Assembly: GCA_030378125.1 (NCBI GenBank)
Contig: JAUCGN010000058.1
Coordinates: 1 to 9,624 of the forward strand
Source: Thiotrichales bacterium HSG1
GTDB lineage: Bacteria > Pseudomonadota > Gammaproteobacteria > Beggiatoales > Beggiatoaceae
Direction of reading: 5' to 3'
DNA length: 9,624 bases
Below the pieces are notes generated by a model. That model made no database searches, had not been told where the DNA came from, and saw nothing but the letters and a program-made list of their open reading frames with translations. Below, piece by piece: positions 6,367 through 9,624 of this stretch (its first letter is position 1; the number at the start of each line of letters is the position of its first letter). The position numbers and the translations under genes are program-made.

Positions 6367-6403
6367 AAGACCTGTTAGGTTTTGAAAACCCGGCAGGTCT
6401 TTT
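6367..6403. terminator. Palindromic hairpin after queD, possible bidirectional terminator
   Basis: AAGACCTG (6367-6374) pairs perfectly with CAGGTCTT (6394-6401). Inside, GGTTTT pairs with AAAACC around a single G, separated by a small internal loop. Only short T-runs follow on either strand (TTTT 6400-6403 on plus). It sits 13 bases past the queD stop codon, between queD and the nuclease gene. It could end guaB-queD transcription or be one copy of a dispersed palindromic repeat. Confidence 0.55.
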
Positions 6404-6416
6404 GCTGTATTTCCTA

Positions 6417-6770
6417 TTAACCTTTATAAATACAACCATTTGTACATGTTTCTTGAATCGTGATTTGACATAAAGTTGGTAACTTTGGCTTTAACCGTTG
6501 CCAAATCCAAATGGCTAAGTTTTCACTGGTAGGATTTTCCAAACCAGCAATTTCATTCAAATAATGATGGTCCAACTGGTCATATATAGGTTTGAATATA
6601 TCTTTAATGTCCGCAAAATCCATGACCCAACCTTTATCAATCTCCAACTGGTCACATACATGAATAGTTATTTGAAATGAATGACCATGCAAACGGCCAC
6701 ACTTGTGATCGCTTGGGACATTCGGTAATTTATGAGCTGCTTCGACACTAAATTTTTTAAATATTTCCAT
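6417..6770 (-). CDS. queD: 6-carboxy-5,6,7,8-tetrahydropterin synthase QueD
   Basis: Converts 7,8-dihydroneopterin triphosphate to 6-carboxytetrahydropterin, an early step in making queuosine, the modified base at the wobble position of some tRNAs. The 117 residues closely follow E. coli QueD. Zinc ligands are H13, H28 and H30; the catalytic Cys is C24 in KCGRLHGH; LDHHYLN (66-72) and the end ETCTNGCIYKG are family hallmarks. The start chosen is the ATG at 6770, one base after the guaB stop (TGA-T-ATG). The frame is open for 21 more codons upstream inside guaB, but that extension does not match the family, whose N-terminus begins just before FSVEAAH. The coupling to guaB points to one transcript. 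There is no strong ribosome binding site of its own, so translation probably depends on guaB. Confidence 0.95.
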   Translation of the reverse strand: MEIFKKFSVEAAHKLPNVPSDHKCGRLHGHSFQITIHVCDQLEIDKGWVMDFADIKDIFKPIYDQLDHHYLNEIAGLENPTSENLAIWIWQRLKPKLPTLCQITIQETCTNGCIYKG

Positions 6771-6771
6771 A

Positions 6772-8232
6772 TCAATCCATTCTATAATTTGGAGCTTCTT
6801 TTGTAATAGACACGTCATGAACATGACTCTCACGCATCCCAGCCGGACTTATTTTGATAAATTGAGGTTTGCTACGCATTTCTGTCAAATTATTGCAGCC
6901 AGTATAACCCATGCTTGAACGCACTCCACCCAATAACTGATGAATAATATCAATTAAATGACCACAATGTGGGACTCGACCTTCAATACCTTCTGGCACT
7001 AATTTTTTATCATTATCAGTACCTTCTTGAAAATAACGATCTTTTGAACCCTGTGCCATAGCTGACAAAGAACCCATACCTCGATAAGTCTTATAAGCTC
7101 GTCCCTTATATAGCTCAACTTCACCCGGAGATTCTTCCGTTCCAGCAAACAATCCTCCTATCATGACAGAATAAGCACCAGCCGCAATAGCTTTAGCAAT
7201 ATCTCCTGAATAACGAATTCCCCCATCTGCAATCAAGGGGATACCAGTACCTTTAAGTGCTTCTGCAGTATCACTTATAACAGTTATCTGTGGCACTCCA
7301 ACTCCAGCAACAATACGGGTGGTGCAAATGGAACCGGGACCAATCCCAATCTTAACCGCATCAGCTCCAGCATCTACTAAAGCCCTTGCTCCTGAAGCAG
7401 TCGCAATATTACCACCTATGACTTGTACCTCTGGATGTTGTTGTTTAGTCCAATGGACGCAATCTAATACACCTTGTGCATGTCCGTGTGCAGTATCAAC
7501 AATAATTACATCAATTCCAGCGTTAGCTAAAGCAACTACCCTAGCTTTACTGTCTTTACCAGTTCCAACTGCTGCTCCAACTCGCAATCGACCCTGTTCA
7601 TCTTTACAAGCATTTGGTTTTTCAGTAGCTTTTTGAATATCTTTGACTGTCACCATACCACATAACTGAAATTTATCATTTATGATTAGTATTTTTTCAA
7701 TCCTATGTTCATGTAGCAAATGAGCTATTTCATCTCTACTAGCACCCTCTTGGACAGTGATTAATCGTTCTTTAGGGGTCATAATACTGGTAACAGGTTG
7801 ATCATAATGAGTTTCAAAGCGTAAATCACGACTTGTAACAATTCCGACTAGAATTCCTTTGTCCACAATTGGAACCCCAGAAATATTGTTGGCTTTAGTT
7901 AATTCTAAGACCTTTTTGATGCTGGTATTAGGAGAAACTGTAAATGGGTCGTTTATTATTCCGCTCTCAAACTTTTTAACTTTTCGAACCTGTTGAGCTT
8001 GCATTTCAATGGACATATTTTTATGCACGATACCAATTCCACCTTCTTGAGCCATCGTTATAGCTAGACGTGCTTCTGTAACAGTGTCCATCGCAGCCGA
8101 TATAAGTGGAATATTGAGTGATATGTCTCTAGTTAATGATGTATTGAGTTTAACTTGTTTAGGTAAAGCCGTAGAATGAGCCGGCAACAATAAAACATCA
8201 TCAAAAGTTAAACCTTCTTGAATTATACGCAT
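6772..8232 (-). CDS. guaB: IMP dehydrogenase GuaB
   Basis: NAD-dependent oxidation of IMP to XMP, the first committed step of guanine nucleotide synthesis, in the cytoplasm. The 486 residues are the full bacterial length. The TIM-barrel start is [11 protein letters not shown] (8-18). Two CBS domains occupy about 92-205, a regulatory module that binds adenine or guanine nucleotides in this family. The active-site loop GPGSICTTR (298-306) carries the catalytic C303. The phosphate-binding loop is ADGGIR (335-340), followed by the GMGS block (385-388) and the flap KDRYFQ (397-402). Everything looks intact. The usual partner guaA does not follow; queD does. Upstream, the region shared with the divergent TPR gene is AT-rich, and there is no clear Shine-Dalgarno sequence before the ATG. 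Confidence 0.97.
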   Translation of the reverse strand: MRIIQEGLTFDDVLLLPAHSTALPKQVKLNTSLTRDISLNIPLISAAMDTVTEARLAITMAQEGGIGIVHKNMSIEMQAQQVRKVKKFESGIINDPFTVSPNTSIKKVLELTKANNISGVPIVDKGILVGIVTSRDLRFETHYDQPVTSIMTPKERLITVQEGASRDEIAHLLHEHRIEKILIINDKFQLCGMVTVKDIQKATEKPNACKDEQGRLRVGAAVGTGKDSKARVVALANAGIDVIIVDTAHGHAQGVLDCVHWTKQQHPEVQVIGGNIATASGARALVDAGADAVKIGIGPGSICTTRIVAGVGVPQITVISDTAEALKGTGIPLIADGGIRYSGDIAKAIAAGAYSVMIGGLFAGTEESPGEVELYKGRAYKTYRGMGSLSAMAQGSKDRYFQEGTDNDKKLVPEGIEGRVPHCGHLIDIIHQLLGGVRSSMGYTGCNNLTEMRSKPQFIKISPAGMRESHVHDVSITKEAPNYRMD

Positions 8233-8252
8233 AATTTTAAATATTTGAATTT

Positions 8253-8283
8253 AATTAAGAATTAAAAATTAAGAATTAAGAAT
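8253..8283. repeat. AT-rich direct repeats upstream of guaB
   Basis: AATTAAGAATTA occurs at 8253-8264 and 8267-8278, and a third partial copy overlaps at 8274-8283. They lie 21-51 bases before the guaB start codon in the divergent intergenic region. Phased binding sites, replication slippage or simple low complexity are all possible. Confidence 0.45.
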
Positions 8284-8319
8284 CGTTCTAACCCCCTATC
8301 CTATTTTTCCATAATGATA

Positions 8320-8325
8320 TATAAT
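8320..8325 (+). promoter_or_regulatory. Consensus -10 box for the TPR lipoprotein gene
   Basis: A perfect TATAAT lies 44 bases before the ATG at 8370. No good -35 is visible. On the opposite strand TATCAT (8314-8319) overlaps this area and could serve guaB, making it a shared divergent promoter region. Confidence 0.4.
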
Positions 8326-8369
8326 TTAGGAACTAAAATTTTATGATCAAGATGTAACTTAATTAAATT

Positions 8370-9624
8370 ATGAATATAAAAACATTTTACAAAATTATAG
8401 AAGCTATTATTATAATTAGTTTATTGGTAGGTTGTGTTACCCACACCACACTAGAAAACACAGAAGACGGAGCAACAAGTTTTGAAACTGCATTTATATC
8501 AGAAAGACAAGAAAATATATATAAAATTTTGGTGGCTGAAATTGCAAGACTACGTGGTAATAACGCTGTAGCAGCTGAAAATTTTTTTGAAGTAGCTAAA
8601 AAAACCGGAGATTTGATCATTATTGAACATGCAACTCAACATGCCTTAATAGCTCAAAAATATAACATGGCGGTAGAAGCTGCACGTTTGTGGGTTACTT
8701 TAGACCCTAACAATCCATATGCACGTCAAATATTGGGAAAAGTATTGTTACAACAAAAAAATACTGGCGAGGCTGTAGTTCATTTGGAAGCCATGATTGA
8801 CACTTTCAAAAATAATCCGGAGCAATTGCATTCTGTGTTAGAAGAGGTGTTGGAACTACATGATGATAAAGGACAAGTAACAGAATTATTAGAAAAGTTA
8901 CTGTCTAAACGCCCTAATAATATAACAGTATTGTTAATTTATTCCCAAATTCAGTTAGAACAAGGTCAGCTTGAACCTGCTTTGAAATCTTTAAATACAA
9001 TTTTGGAGCTTGAGCCCAAACATTTTGAAGCTGTGCCTATGTACGCTTTTATTCTAAATCAAACTGGTAAAACTGCGGAAGCACTTGAATGGATGCAAAA
9101 ACATTTAATAAAAGTGCCAGATAATTTTGAATGGCGTTTATTGTACGCACGCATGTTGGTTGATGCTGAACAATTTGATGAATCTATTCAGCAATTTAAG
9201 TCTGTGGCAGCTAAATATCCAGATAATGCCGATATTTTGTATACGTTAGGTATATTACTCATCCAAACCAATAGATTTCCTGAAGCTAAAAGTAGCTTTT
9301 TAAATTTAATTAAGCTTGGGGAACGAGTGAATAGTTCTAACTACTATTTGGGTTACATTGCTCAGGAAAATGGTAATTTGGATAAGGCTTTATTTTGGTA
9401 TAAAAAAGTTAAAGATGGTCCAGCATATTTAAATACCCAAGTACAAATTGCTAAAGTTATGGTTGAACAGGGACATTTAGAAGCGGCAGTTGAGTATTTA
9501 CGTAATGTACCGACTAACGATACTGAAGAGGCTATTAGTTTAATTCAATTTGGGGCTGAATTATTGATTGAAAAGAAACGTTATGAACTGGCTTTAGAAA
9601 CATACAACCATGCTCTTATTTATT
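8370..9624 (+). CDS. TPR-repeat lipoprotein, LbcA-like (partial, runs off the window)
   Basis: The first 418 codons are open with no stop. The N-terminus has a lipoprotein signal: a basic start, a hydrophobic run IIIISLLVGC and lipobox Cys at residue 22. Residue 23 is Val, with no Asp at +2, so export to the outer membrane is likely. The rest is almost all helical, with tetratricopeptide-like pairs, for example the stretches ending LDPNNPYA, KRPNNITV, LEPKHFEA, KYPDNADI. The opening block (lipobox, then a segment with LVAEIARLRGN and a helix pair ending LDPNNP) resembles the Pseudomonas outer-membrane lipoprotein LbcA, a scaffold for the periplasmic protease CtpA. That assignment is by recall and only moderate. 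It is divergent from guaB. No strong ribosome binding site precedes the ATG; this start is chosen because it gives a complete lipoprotein signal. Confidence 0.85.
   Translation, partial: MNIKTFYKIIEAIIIISLLVGCVTHTTLENTEDGATSFETAFISERQENIYKILVAEIARLRGNNAVAAENFFEVAKKTGDLIIIEHATQHALIAQKYNMAVEAARLWVTLDPNNPYARQILGKVLLQQKNTGEAVVHLEAMIDTFKNNPEQLHSVLEEVLELHDDKGQVTELLEKLLSKRPNNITVLLIYSQIQLEQGQLEPALKSLNTILELEPKHFEAVPMYAFILNQTGKTAEALEWMQKHLIKVPDNFEWRLLYARMLVDAEQFDESIQQFKSVAAKYPDNADILYTLGILLIQTNRFPEAKSSFLNLIKLGERVNSSNYYLGYIAQENGNLDKALFWYKKVKDGPAYLNTQVQIAKVMVEQGHLEAAVEYLRNVPTNDTEEAISLIQFGAELLIEKKRYELALETYNHALIY

Noticed and set aside
6417..6833. 138-residue version of QueD starting inside guaB
   Set aside because: The additional 21 residues are a shifted reading of the guaB end and do not match the family N-terminus; the ATG at 6770 fits.
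7319..7636. 105-residue plus-strand reading frame
   Set aside because: It lies wholly antisense to intact guaB and has the composition of a shadow frame.
1..9624. CRISPR array or insertion sequence
   Set aside because: No regularly spaced repeats of 24-40 bases and no transposase-like frame with terminal inverted repeats were seen.

Overview
The window looks like a piece of an AT-rich gammaproteobacterial chromosome. QueD and IMP dehydrogenase are of the usual gammaproteobacterial type, and there is a Hyb-type (hydrogenase-2-like) [NiFe] hydrogenase operon. The TPR lipoprotein at the right end resembles LbcA of Pseudomonas. Low GC, a hydrogenase, many toxin-antitoxin remnants and a palindromic intergenic repeat would suit a sulfur-oxidising Beggiatoa/Thiotrichales-like bacterium, but that placement is a guess.

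Layout, left to right. (1) 1-1081: on the minus strand, an unusual tRNA-like gene (166-266). It has good acceptor, D and T arms and an encoded CCA, but a hairpin of about 20 base-pair positions where the anticodon arm should be. It is preceded on the same strand by a broken gene (253-1081) that carries an R-x4-H motif typical of HEPN RNases. The end of that gene runs into the tRNA-like gene. (2) 1082-1359: AT-rich intergenic region with a nested inverted repeat and a possible promoter. (3) 1360-4610: tightly coupled plus-strand operon hybO-hybA-hybB (electron-transfer small subunit, four-cluster ferredoxin, NrfD-type membrane quinone-reactive subunit), closed by a strong hairpin terminator. 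The catalytic large subunit hybC, which follows hybB in E. coli, is absent. (4) 4683-5462: decayed toxin-antitoxin remnants, namely a small antitoxin-like gene, a frameshifted VapC PIN toxin, and a short orphan VapB-like antitoxin. (5) 5464-6312, minus: a 282-residue protein with an Mrr-type PD-(D/E)xK nuclease domain, one transmembrane helix and a four-cysteine C-terminal domain predicted to be periplasmic. It is the best candidate here for an undescribed defence-like protein. (6) 6417-8232, minus: a guaB-queD gene pair with a one-base gap, followed by a palindromic hairpin. (7) 8370-9624, plus: the 5' part of a TPR outer-membrane lipoprotein that runs off the window.

Functionally, HybO/HybA/HybB would pass electrons from periplasmic H2 oxidation to the quinone pool, but only with a large subunit encoded elsewhere. 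guaB and queD are housekeeping genes: guanine nucleotide synthesis feeds GTP, from which the queuosine pathway starts. Between and beside these conserved blocks lies accessory DNA with three damaged genes (HEPN-like, VapC, VapB) and one apparently intact nuclease gene. This pattern fits repeated gain and decay of small defence or toxin modules.
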